The notes under the pieces are model-generated. The model had not been told where the DNA came from, made no database searches, and worked only from the letters and a program-made list of their open reading frames with translations. Made by a program: the position numbers and the translations under genes. From positions 639,016 through 703,015 of the forward strand of contig RPFO01000078.1 of NCBI GenBank assembly GCA_009746045.1: a stretch of DNA of 64,000 nucleotides. The letters run 5' to 3'. This DNA comes from Mesostigma viride. Its lineage: Eukaryota > Streptophyta > Mesostigmatophyceae > Mesostigmatales > Mesostigmataceae. This document shows, in pieces, positions 31,401 to 41,425 of this stretch (its first letter is position 1; every line of letters begins with the position of its first letter).

Positions 31401-31489
31401 GGATGTGGCATATGATATGACACTGTCACACATGCTTCGTGACCCCACCATAGCTTCTCTCAGTGCAGCAGCAGAAAAGGTAATCACGT
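28415..31489 (+). repeat. Left arm of a 6.2-kb inverted duplication
   Basis: Inverted match to 31573-34645, with an 83-bp unpaired centre (31490-31572). The arms include the end of the terminal repeat, the leader and the whole Gag-like gene. Similarity is high at the centre (C-terminal proteins about 95% alike by eye) and lower towards the N-terminus. Confidence 0.85.
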
Positions 31490-31506
31490 TTGGTGCTCTA
31501 GCATAG
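28576..31506 (+). pseudogene. Gag-like protein, copy 2, most complete C-terminal two-thirds
   Basis: ATG 28576 (MSSN, Asn/Lys/Gly-rich) opens the frame. It slips near 28790 and 29040 and has a TAG at 29107, but 29131-31014 is open for 627 residues. Order: Ser-rich N-terminus, Arg/Glu-rich coiled coil (29330-29700), a helical block, a basic acidic mix, polyglutamine (about 30189-30222), then a conserved C-terminal domain starting MALCRPRFDPKKKEDK with a DEAREWLFKLSHAY helix. After 31014, in shifted frames, comes CVRCLCKGHL...DDC, a zinc-knuckle pattern broken by one base, and a second Cys pair (CPGCW). Large helical domain plus zinc knuckle suits a retroelement Gag. No protease, RT or integrase follows. 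Confidence 0.65.
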
Positions 31507-31519
31507 CAACTGCACAAGG

Positions 31520-34481
31520 TTATGGGCCATGAGGCTGTGGCTGAAAGGCTAGCCAATAAAATAGAACACCATACGTGATTACCTTTTCTGCTGCTGCACT
31601 GAGAGAAGCTATGGTGGGGTCTCTGAGCATGTGTGACAGTGTCATGTCATATGCCACATCCCAATCCACATCATCACATTCAGGCAACACTTGGCAGATG
31701 GAAGGTAACAGGTACCCGTTTGTGAAAAATGGTGAGGGTAGCTTACAGGACTCTCCCTGGTCTGCTGCCCCCGCGCGGTTGTAGCGCCCCGGCGTGGTTT
31801 TGTTATGCCTTGGAGCCGTGCACCGCGCTCCTGCTGCAATGGGGTGACGTGTTTTCCAACAACCAGGACAAACATCCACGTCAGAGCCATAGTCAGGTTT
31901 ACCTTTCCAGCAATCATCCTTTCAAGTGCCCCTTACAAAGGCACCTAGTGCAATGCTTGGAGGGGTCGTGAGGCAATCTCCTATCCCCACCTGCTCGCTT
32001 GGCACCTGCTGGCTTGCTAGCTCCCCCACTTGGTTTATGTTTTTTGTTGCTATTATTCCCCCCCCCCCTTCATTCCACCTCCCCCACTTTTGTTATGTTT
32101 ATTATTATCTCCCCCTAGTACCGCCTTCACCTGGGCCACCAGCGACTGCATCTGCTTTTTAGAGAGCCCCGTACCTGAGGCTTCCTCCCCCTTAATCTGC
32201 TTCACCTTACCATCCTTAGCTGCGGCAGCAAAGGGCTCTAGGCATTGCTGCACATAGGCCATTGCTTTCCTGAAATCCTCCCACTTGTCCTTCAGACCTG
32301 CCAGTATAACTGACAGTGTGGTTGGATCCAGTTCTGCCTTTTGCAACCACAGGTGCACTAGGTACTTCGCAATCAGCTTCTTGAGCTCCTCATCGGCCCC
32401 CTCTATGTACATGACATATTTCTTGTTGTCACTGACATAGTCACACTTATTGACCTTATATGCCTCTATCCACTGGAAGCCCTTGAGTACCTCTAGGTGC
32501 TCCCCCGTGGTGACTAGTGCACGTAGGTCTACCATGAACTGTGCCCACAACACATTCTCTGCCACGTCTACCCCACTACCAGCACGTTTTTGGTACAACT
32601 GCACCAACTGCTAGATGGGTTTGGCAGATTGATGAATGGGTGTGGAAGCACGTAGGGACGCAAACCAATCACGAATATTGTCACTAGCATACGCATGGGA
32701 AAGCTTAAACAACCACTCCCTAGCCTCATCCTGGGTATGGCCCTCTGGCAAACCCGGGAATACCAACTTATCCTCCTTCTTTTTGGGATCAAACCTGGGC
32801 CTACACAAGGCCATGGTGTTGGTGGTGGTCGTTCCTGCGGGTGGCTGCTGCTGCTGCTGCTGTTGCTGTTGCTGCTGCTGCTGCTCTCCTCCCGCTCGCT
32901 GCCCGTGTGCAGATTTCTGGTCCCGTTGGCCTACTCCGCCCTGGTCGCCCCCCCTTCCTTCACCATCCTCCCCCTCGTCCCTCCTGCGCTTGGGGCGGGG
33001 TGCACACGCCTCAGCCTGAGCCCTTCTCCTGGCTGGCTTTAGCGAGGCTACGAGCCTGGCCACCGTTGATGCCAGTACCCCCTGCTCCCCTGGTGACAGC
33101 GGGTGATCCATCTCGAGCATGGCTTGCGCCATCTTCAACTGGTCAAGAATGTCTTCCCTGTTTACCAGGTTGGACGGGCCAGCCTCCCCTGGCTGGCAGT
33201 GGACACGCGTGCGTGCTGCTGAACCATCACGATTAACAATCGTCTTCTTAGGCTGGGAAAGGTAATAAAACATTTGTTGTGCTGAAACGTCCTCATCCGG
33301 CTCAAGGCCGAATTCGGCTCTTATCGCCTCCCCAAGTGGTCCCCGCACTGCCGTCTTGCGAGCGTGCTTTACCATGCGACGCTTCTGCTTAAGCATGCGT
33401 TCCTCCATCCTGCCCAGGTTGGCCTCCCAGCGCGAGCGACCTTTGGTAACGCTCCTCAGCCTCACGCCTGCCAGGCGCCTCCATTTCAGCAAGCCGCTGC
33501 AGCTTCAGCGCCTGATCCTTCTTCCAGGCCCGAAGCTCGCGAGCCATCCTGTCACGGCGCACCTGCGTGATGGACATCTTCAGCTTGATGCGCTCCGCCA
33601 AGGCCACCTGCCGCTCGCGCTCCGCCTGCTCCCGCTCCTTCTTCTGCTCCGCCGCGGCCCTCCGCGCCTGCCGACGAACCTTGTCTGCTGTGAAAGCCTC
33701 CATTCGCTTCTTGGCCTCCTTCTCGCGCGCCACCATCGCCGGGGTCATGAGGATCTCATCCTCTGCTGACGCCCCCGACGGGCCAGTCCAAGAGTACTCA
33801 CTGACTCCTGGTGCACGCCGAGGTGCACTGTCGGCTCACGTGACCGACGCAGATTCTGGAAACAAGCAAGATCACCACGCCTCACCACCTCGTACTGCTC
33901 CTCGCCAGAAGCAACCCCACTGCAAAACAGGGCACGACGCACGTTCTCTGCATGACCGCCCTCTGCTGGGCGCGCGCACGAGCATGCGTGTCCGCCCAAC
34001 GCGCCTCGCGTTCCTCACGCTCGGCCATCGCCCGAGCGAGTCATGCGTCAGCTGCCACCTGACGCGAGCGAGCATCCTCCTGCTCCTCCGCCGAGGAGCC
34101 AGGCTGCATGCCATATAACTCCATGGACTCTGAGTCCGCTGGAGCTTCCGACGGTCCCGCCCCCGCCGTTGGTGCTGTCGTGGCATATGGCAGTCCCCGC
34201 GGCCTGTTCGCTACAGGCGTGGACCCCCTCCCTTGAGGGTATAGGGGCACGTGGAGGACCACACTGCTGTACGACCCATCCGACCAATGTCCCGAGGACG
34301 ACGTCCCCGAAGTGGAGGGGCCAGCCTCCATGGACCTGTCAAAGCTACGAGCCTCTCGCTCGATCTCTCGCTGCAATGCGAGCTCCGAATCGGACGTCCC
34401 CGATAAGGAGGACGTCGGAGAGCTAGAGCTCTTGGCTCCCATCAGAGCCTTGCCCTTGTTGTTGTTGGTGTTAGACGACAT
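31520..34481 (-). pseudogene. Gag-like protein, copy 3, inverted
   Basis: Minus-strand counterpart of the copy at 28576-31506. Open pieces in order of translation: 34481-34041, 33999-33745, 33748-33389, 33492-32611 and 32607-32053, then the zinc-knuckle part at 31917-31520. A TAG separates the two conserved C-terminal pieces at about 32608, and several one-base slips occur. Polyglutamine is at about 32842-32884. The N-terminal half is closest to copy 1, whereas the C-terminal half closely matches copy 2. Either copy 3 derives from the copy 1 lineage and was converted at the centre, or the centre is simply better conserved. Confidence 0.7.
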
Positions 34482-34645
34482 TTTTGGAAAAATAGAGTGA
34501 AAAATGGGTTTGGTAATGAACGTTTCGGTTAGCTCGTCGTAAACACGTTCCTTTCGGGGTGTTTTTTAATGCAAGCAAGTTAGTGGATGCCTAGAGCTGG
34601 AATGCTCGGACAAAATTGCCAAATGGCGTGTGTGTGTTTCTGTTG
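31573..34645 (-). repeat. Right arm of the 6.2-kb inverted duplication
   Basis: Reverse complement of 28415-31489. At its outer end only the last 70 bp or so of a terminal repeat remain (about 34574-34645), directly before a forward-facing terminal repeat at 34672. Confidence 0.85.
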
Positions 34646-34671
34646 AAACCCAAAGAAAACTTAAAGTGGGA

Positions 34672-35046
34672 GTTAGTCTAAGTCTCCAGCCTGTAGCCGA
34701 AGTGGACACGTGTCAGCACCGCCAGCACCCAATCGGGTACTGGGGCGGTACTGGACTAGAGCAGTCGTGGCATGGACACGTGGCTATACTCAGTATGTGA
34801 TGAGCCGGTACATCAGTACCGGGACTGCAGTTGTCATGTTAGGACTGACCAGATCAGGTTGTAATTGATAGGCTAGTCCGTCCAGGATCAGTAAGTTAGT
34901 GTTAACTTACGCAAAGTCTGGCCAGCCGTCACAGACGTCTGGCCAGCAGTATATGTGCCATTCTATCCTAATGCCAAGGAGTCTCGTCGTCCACACACAC
35001 GCCATTTGGCATTGTCCGAGCATTCCAGCTCTAGGCATCCACTAAC
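34672..35046 (+). repeat. Gag-family terminal repeat, copy 3
   Basis: 375 bp from GTTAGTCTAAG to CCACTAAC, in forward orientation. It is preceded by a purine-rich CCCAAAGAAAACTTAAAGTGGGA, which could serve as a polypurine tract. It may be the 3' repeat of copy 2 or a solo repeat. Confidence 0.7.
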
Positions 35047-35489
35047 TCTACCTTGGTGGCGGCTGCTTCCAGCTTTACGGTGCCTTGGCCGGCAGTCTGC
35101 CCTCCACTTGAGCACCCATTATATTCAACAACTATTCACAATGCTTGATTCCTCGGCAAGCTGCTCGATTCCGCTTTGTTGCATCTGCTCCCTGTCCGCT
35201 GCGCAATTCTTCACTGGTTCTTGTGCATGCAGCGGAACTTGTAGTAATGCTCCTGATGTCACCAACAGGCACGACGGCAGAGGCAAACACCCACGCATCT
35301 GAAATCTTAGTAGAAACTATGAGCAGGACGCAAAAATCGTGATAAGCGCTTGGCTACATCTTACAACACAAAGGTACAGTCGTAGCTGGTAGCAGCAAAG
35401 TGACGAGAGAGCCAGAATAGATGAAATGCAGCTCATAGAAAGCATGGCATGGAACATCTCACATCTACGAAACATCGCTATGCCTTTAC
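35047..35489. other. No recognisable gene
   Basis: Only short open frames. Nothing supported. Confidence 0.4.
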
Positions 35490-35711
35490 CAAAGAAACCT
35501 AGACAGTGGCAAGATTGCATCACGAGGTAGCTCTCACACGGCCAGTGGTCAGGAAACTGGCCAAATCTTTGCCACCGCAGCTCCGTTTCAGGCCGCAGCG
35601 GCCTCAAAACATTTGTCATGTCAACCCTATACAACCTAGCTACAGCAGCGACCGATTTACTAGCAGCGACCGATTTACTAGAAAGAAACTATGTTCAGAG
35701 AACCACGATTC
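35490..35711 (+). repeat. Dispersed repeat, copy at 35.5 kb
   Basis: Shares with 40226-40441 the order CAGTGGCAAGATTG, CAGGAAACTGGCC, CTTTGCCACCGCAG, GCAGCGGCCTCAAAA, TCATGTCAACCCTA and TTCAGAGAACCACGAT. It has a short internal direct repeat (AGCAGCGACCGATTTACT). No coding role is evident. The last motif resembles the end of block Q at 25.6 kb. Confidence 0.7.
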
Positions 35712-35929
35712 TGTTAACCGTGGGACTCCAGGGTAACCAGATTCTTCAGGGAAAAAAAGAGTGGCACATACGGAAGGCAGGTCACATCCTGGCCGCCGAT
35801 GCTCATGGGAACAATTATCACTTGTCAAAAGGCTAGCCTCACCTTTACATCCCTCCCTGGCGATGCATGCCAGAGGCAAAGCACCTATTCTAAGTAGGAC
35901 GAACAACCAATTTAGGTGTGGGGTAATGT

Positions 35930-37990
35930 CGAAAAAATCCGCCATGAACGCGGGGCAGGTGGCCATGGCCCGCAGAAGAGCAGAAGGTAGCACCATCGCC
36001 ACGCTGCGTTGCAAGCCCACATTAATGGGCAACCATGGCGCTGCTGAGCCAGCACGGTCCCCCGGCCCTGGATGTCCCCCTGCCATGACCGTCCAAGAAA
36101 TCATGGGTGGCACCCCCGTGCTGCAGCCCCTGAATGGTGAAGACCTTGTCGACCGCCGCAGCTTGAGTCCCCCGTGCCAAATGCGGCTGACTTGCAGGTA
36201 GGTGAAAGGTTAAACATGCTCCCAAGCATGCTTGCCCGCAATGCAGTGGCGGAGGGTGGTTTCAGGTATCAAGTCTTCTACCACCGCCAACTGAGCCTTA
36301 CCCTTAGAAGTCTTGTCAGACTTCAGCAGCAGGGCGCCTCACTGAGCCGGCGCAAGCCCGACATCAGGCTGGAGATGCACATGGCAGACGCAGAGGTTCA
36401 ATGCCTCAGAGATTCGAAGTTTATGGCAGAACACAATGACCACCAGCTTGGCGGCGAGTCGCTGGCCTTGCATCACCAACGTGCAGTGGCACTCGCAAAC
36501 GCCGCCTCCCATGGAATGGGGGGTGAGGCAGGAGGGGGCATGAGTGTCTTCCACCCAGCAAAGACGGCGAGTGCCAAGTCCCACCGCTTCACCATACCCG
36601 GGAAGTAAAGTTGCAACCCCATCAAGTCAATGAAGTCATTGACACACATCTGGCGTCCGTACCATCCAACCCCCTTAACTGAGCCCAGGTGACATACGCA
36701 CAAAAGGTCTCTTCAAGGGTGTTAGGGCGTGGCGATGGCCTGTCCGCCCGGCCGCCAGCCTCCCAGCCAGTCAATAGAGAATCAAGGCCATGACAGCAGG
36801 CCAGCAATGTAGCCAGCCTCACTTTCCCCTTTAGCGATTGAAGGTTGCCAACGGGTGCAGGGGGTCCCAGGGTTAGGATGGATGCCTTCCACGGTCAGGT
36901 CTCGCACCCAGCCTGCCAAGAAAGCGGCCATGGATTGGCCGCGGGAAACGCCATCGGCTGGTTGAGGAGCGCTCGGCGTCCACACCCACTAGGAACAGCT
37001 CCCAGTGGCCAAGGTAAGCGCGCACAACCGGGAGCACTGCTTGTTTAGGGTGTATTCTGATTCTGATCCGGTTTGGGTGGGAGGGTGTATCATCATGATG
37101 AACGCCCTTGAGCCAAACAGCGATAGAAACGAATGCCGCCGTAGAATCCACCAACCTCACCACCCGCTTGCCTCAGTTTCCCAGGCTGCGTGCACTCCTC
37201 TCCACGCCCTTCACTGCGGCCCGCACCTCCTTCTCGTTGATGTGCATCCCCGGATCCCGCCAACGACCTTCGACCCCAACCTGCCATTGCTGGCTAGTAA
37301 TTGCTTGTTGCGCCCGCGTTGAGCGGCCTAGGGCCAGCGTAGGCCACCTCGGTTGGCATGAGCAAGGCTGGGTACCCCCGCACCTCACGTGGTAGAGGAG
37401 CTCTGCTGCAGAAGCGCTTCAGTAGAATGAAGGTGGTCATCGAGGTGGAATCGGTTGTCATGGCAACGTCTTGCAGTCAGCCCCCGAGGTGCCGCAAAGC
37501 TCATAAATTCTACAAGGGGCACCGGGGATGACTTCCTGCCCGATGATGTCCCGCAAACGCTGGTGGAGCGAGCAAAGCGGGCGGTCCAGCACCCACCCGC
37601 GACCGCGCAGCTTGCCAAGCTACAAATGGAAGGCGGAGGCGCCGCCACGTTGGTTGCTGATTAGGCCATGTCATGGGGCCGCCTTCTTTCATCGCAGAGT
37701 TCACCAAGCTGTACCTTGCCAACCAAGCGATCCGAGGGGGGCTGTTGGTTAACATGATCCATGGCCTCGAATCCCAATCCGCTAGCCGCTTGAACGCGCC
37801 TCGCACTGCAAAGTTGGTGAACTTCTTCTTGATGCTTCTGGCAGTGCGTTGTCCAACCGAATCGCCGATGCATTGCCCGGCATCATCTGGCGCCATGCGC
37901 TATAGCGCTAGTCGCTAAGTGGGCCATTGACTTTGCTTCATGGCTCGACAGCAGCATCGAGGCATTTACCCGATGGATAAATGCATGGGG
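35930..37990 (-). pseudogene. DIRS-like retrotransposon remnant: RNase H then tyrosine recombinase
   Basis: Minus-strand frames, broken by slips and stops. At 37388-37173 is RGRWRDPGMHINEKEVRAAVKG-type sequence, the HIN-x-x-E start of RNase H in YR retroelements, followed by VDSTAAFVSIAVW. At about 36540-36380 is LAAKLVVIVFCHKLRISEAL, the box I arginine region of a tyrosine recombinase, then LLLKSDKTSKG. At about 36150-36080 is LQHGGATHDFL, like box II. RT should lie upstream (37400-37990), but I could not recognise it. Order RNase H then recombinase fits DIRS-like elements, which integrate by recombinase rather than DDE integrase. Assignment is by motif pattern only. Confidence 0.5.
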
Positions 37991-38177
37991 GAAGATTTAG
38001 CATGGGCTTCTGAAATGAGCCAGTTACGTGGCGGCCTGGTTGACACCCGGCACACCAGGGGGCCGGGGTCCTGGTGGGGTAGTGCAGGTGCCACCAGCTG
38101 ACCCAACACTGCATAATGCACCGGGTAGCTTGGCTGGACCGGTTTCAGAATCGCCTAAAAAGCCCATGTTGGATTGT

Positions 38178-39000
38178 TCCCCATGCATTTATCCGTCGAG
38201 TAAATGCCTCGATGCTGGCAGACATCGAGGCATGAGACACAATTGCTTGCCCACTTTGCGACTCGCGGTATTGCGGGTGAAGCCGCGTGATGCCGAGCAA
38301 TGCATCGGCGATTCGGTTGGACAACGCGTTGCCAGAAGCATCAAGTAGAAGTTGCAGTGCGAGGCGCGTTCAAGCGACCAGCCGATTGGGATACCGGGGA
38401 TTGGGATCATGCCAACCAACAGCCCCTCCCGAATCGCTTGGCTGGCAAGGTAAAACTCGATGAATTCTGCGATGAAAGCAGGGGCGCCCATGACATTGCC
38501 TTCATCATCGGCCAACGCAGCGGCCCCTCCGTCTTACTCCTGTAGTGGCAAGCTTTGTTGTTGCGGATGCGTACTGGACCGCCCACTTTGCTTGCTCCAG
38601 TAGCGTTTGCCGTTCCGGCGAGACATTATCCTGGTGCCCTTGATGAAGTTTATGACTTTTGTCACGTCTCCAAGGCTCACTGCATTACATCTCCATAACA
38701 ATCGATGACCACATTCATTCTACGGAAGCGCCTCTGCAGCAGGGCGCGTGCACGTGAGGTGCGGGGGCTACCCAACCTTGCTCATACCGACCGAGGTGGC
38801 CTACGCCGGCCCTAGGCCGCTTAGCGCGCAGTCGCAACAAGTTGTAACCAACAAGAGATGGCGGGTTGGGGCAAAGAGTCGCTGGCAGGATCTGGGGATG
38901 CATATCAACAAGGTGGCATTTATGAGCTTTGCCACATCTTGTGTAGGACATGACTATGGGCTGATGCTTGGGCTCATCCCTCTCGGTTTCCCAGGCTGCT
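38178..39000 (+). pseudogene. Second DIRS-like fragment, facing the first
   Basis: Plus-strand frames at 38300-38545 and 38748-38930 (RCGGYPTLLIPTEVAYAG ... GMHIN) repeat, in reverse orientation, the minus-strand sequence at 37990-37170. The two copies are mirror images about 38085 with about 185 bp between them. The fragment ends soon after the RNase H start; the recombinase part is missing. Divergence is greater than between the Gag-family arms. Confidence 0.5.
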
Positions 39001-39289
39001 ACATTCTTGATATGGCTTACGGGGGCCAAGTGCTGGTTGCACGGCGCCGATGGTCGATGGTTTGGCGCATCGTGAGCCGCAATTTCTCTGTACCGTGACC
39101 GCATGCCAGACACTGCACTGGTCATGGTCGAGATCCAGAAACGGGTTATCACGAATATTTTTGCGCCTGTCAGAAATCGTCGCCAGCCAGCTTTTCTCGC
39201 GCAGGTCCAAGCACTCTGTGACGAGGTGCAGTGGTCAGGTGCGGGAACCCACGTAAAAAAAAAATAATAAAGCTGAGGTTGCATTTACG

Positions 39290-39720
39290 TTGGAGGGGTG
39301 GCATCCAGCCACAATGCCGCAGTTTCCACTGCCATGATCGCCAGCCCGAATTTCCCAGACCCGCGGTTCAACCAAGGGGCTTGGGCCACAGCGGCCACCC
39401 AAACCATCTTAGAGCATTGTAGTAGGAGAAAACACCAAGGGGAGTACCCTGCTAGCGGAAGTCTACCGCAGCTGTGGAGGAGTCAAGCTAGTAGGCAAAA
39501 TTATTGCAAAGGAGGGGGGGGGGGGTTAACCAAGGGGTCGGCTCTTGGGCCTACCGGCAGCGGGCCCCTCGGTCCAACGGATCACAACAGAGGGGCCAGA
39601 TGCTTTTGGTTGGCCGCTGTGGCCTGGGCGCCTTGGTTGGACCGCGGGTCCAGAAAACTTAGGGCGGCAATCGTGGTTCTGGGAACCGTGGCATTGTGGC
39701 TGGATGCCACCCCTCCTGTC
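39290..39720. repeat. Inverted repeat with arms of about 120 bp
   Basis: 39290-39405 is the approximate reverse complement of 39590-39720 (GGAGGGGTGGCATCCAGCC against GGCTGGATGCCACCCCTCC at the outer ends). The right arm side also resembles 52618-52740. A minus-strand frame at 39582-39959 (KKKQLATLLSKCSSPAEAV) covers the right arm; its function is unknown. Confidence 0.65.
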
Positions 39721-40225
39721 CTCAGTACTGACTTGACCTGCTCGACGGCACCCACTGCCTCCGCTGGGCTGGAGCATTTGGAGAGCAAAGTGGCGAGCTG
39801 CTTCTTTTTAGCCCCTGGAAACTTGCGCGTGACCGCAGCCTGCGGCGTAGGCGTCCCGTCTCCCTTGCGTGCTGCCTGCCTTGTTGCCTTGCGCACTCGC
39901 TTTTGTTCGGCATTACTGCTCAGGGCAAGCAATTGGTTTTGGTACCGAAGATTCGTCAAACCAAAGGTCCAATCCCCCTGGTTCGCTGTCGCAGCCTTCG
40001 TGAAAAAGTAATGAGGCCAATCTTAGATAGGTGAGGTTGCTTTTTGCATTTTTTAGGGGGCGCGCAGCTTTGCTCGACGGCATTTCTTAGCTACACAACT
40101 CTTGCGCCTGAACAAATTACGCAAGCTGGCGCCCTATTGCCAGCGTCTTAGGTAAGAATGCCAGGGCTCTCAGGTCACATCTTGCGTGGCAGAAGAATCT
40201 CAGATCTAGATCGTTGCTTGCTACG

Positions 40226-40441
40226 CCAGTACCAAAGAAACATGGGCAGTGGCAAGATTGTAACATAATGTATAGCTCTCACACAGCTGGCCAGGAAACT
40301 GGCCGAATCTTTGCCACCGCAGATCCGTTTTACTTCGCAGCGGCCTCAAAAGGTTGGTCATGTCAACCCTAGCTGCTTCCTGTGGCGGCCACCCTTCCAT
40401 CTCACTGGAAACAAACTACGTTCAGAGAACCACGATCACAG
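40226..40441 (+). repeat. Dispersed repeat, copy at 40.3 kb
   Basis: Partner of 35490-35711, with the same six conserved blocks in the same order and about 80% similarity by eye. Confidence 0.7.
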
Positions 40442-40523
40442 AAGCCATTCATACTACTTTATAGTAATTCATGCTATACTTATTATTATAGTATATATAC
40501 AACTCACCGAGGCCAGGTGCATC

Positions 40524-40602
40524 ATGGTGGGGCGAAGGCGCGCCTTTTCCGCCCCTGCCGGCGCATCGAACCAAACGTTGGCTGAGATGGTTGCCCGCTG
40601 GT
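40524..40602 (+). CDS. Candidate first exon, weak
   Basis: A TATA-like run (TATAGTATATATAC, about 40487) is followed by ATG 40524 and 26 codons (MVGRRRAFSAPAGASNQ and so on), then GTGAGT. The basic, Ser/Ala-rich N-terminus could be a transit peptide. No downstream exon was identified, so this may be chance. Confidence 0.2.
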
Positions 40603-41425
40603 GAGTAAACACCTGGTTGCATCCCACGGGGCCGGGGAGATCGAGGAATCTCAGGTTGAGGCCACACCACGTGTAAGTGCATGCAACCAAGGACCAATGC
40701 TTGGAAGAACTGAGCTCACCAAGTGGCGTCAGGTGAGGCATGCTTTGCGGACAAGGTGCCACATCCCCTTACACGTCATAGGCAGATGTGCATAACAAAT
40801 CCAAGGATTTATAATCCGAATCGCCTGGTCAACTTCCTTCCCAATTACAAAATGATCCAATTTCACAATACCGCTGCGTTCAAGAGACTTAGCATTCACG
40901 TTTAATGTGCACGGCCCCAGTAGTAATGATCGCTTATGAGTGGCAAGCTGCCAGTGGCCACCCAATTACGTAACGCAGTCTATAGCGGTGGATTCTGTTT
41001 CTCGTGCATCAAGCTATCCTCCCCACCCTCAGGCAATCTTTTCGCACACACGCGCAAAAGTGGATGGTAAAAACCAGCAGCGCGGTAAAACAAGTTCCAT
41101 TATTCAGCCAGCCGCTTCTACAGATCAAGTCATGACAAGACGTAAAACATAGTAAGAACCGAGCCAGTACCTACCACTCCGCTACCGCATAGCAGTATTC
41201 GTTGCTATTTATTGATCAATGTCTTGTTATTGTGAACAGTAAATAGCACTCTTGTTATTGTGGCGGTACGCGCACTGGCATCTTGTGTCGTGGGCCATCA
41301 ACAGTCACACACAGGCCTGGGGGCTGGGTATATGTATCATCGCAGCAGACGCAGGGTGATGGGGCCTGGTTAAATGTTTAGGACTGTCAGCAGGCAGCAT
41401 GAGGATACTGCCACCATAGCCGTAC

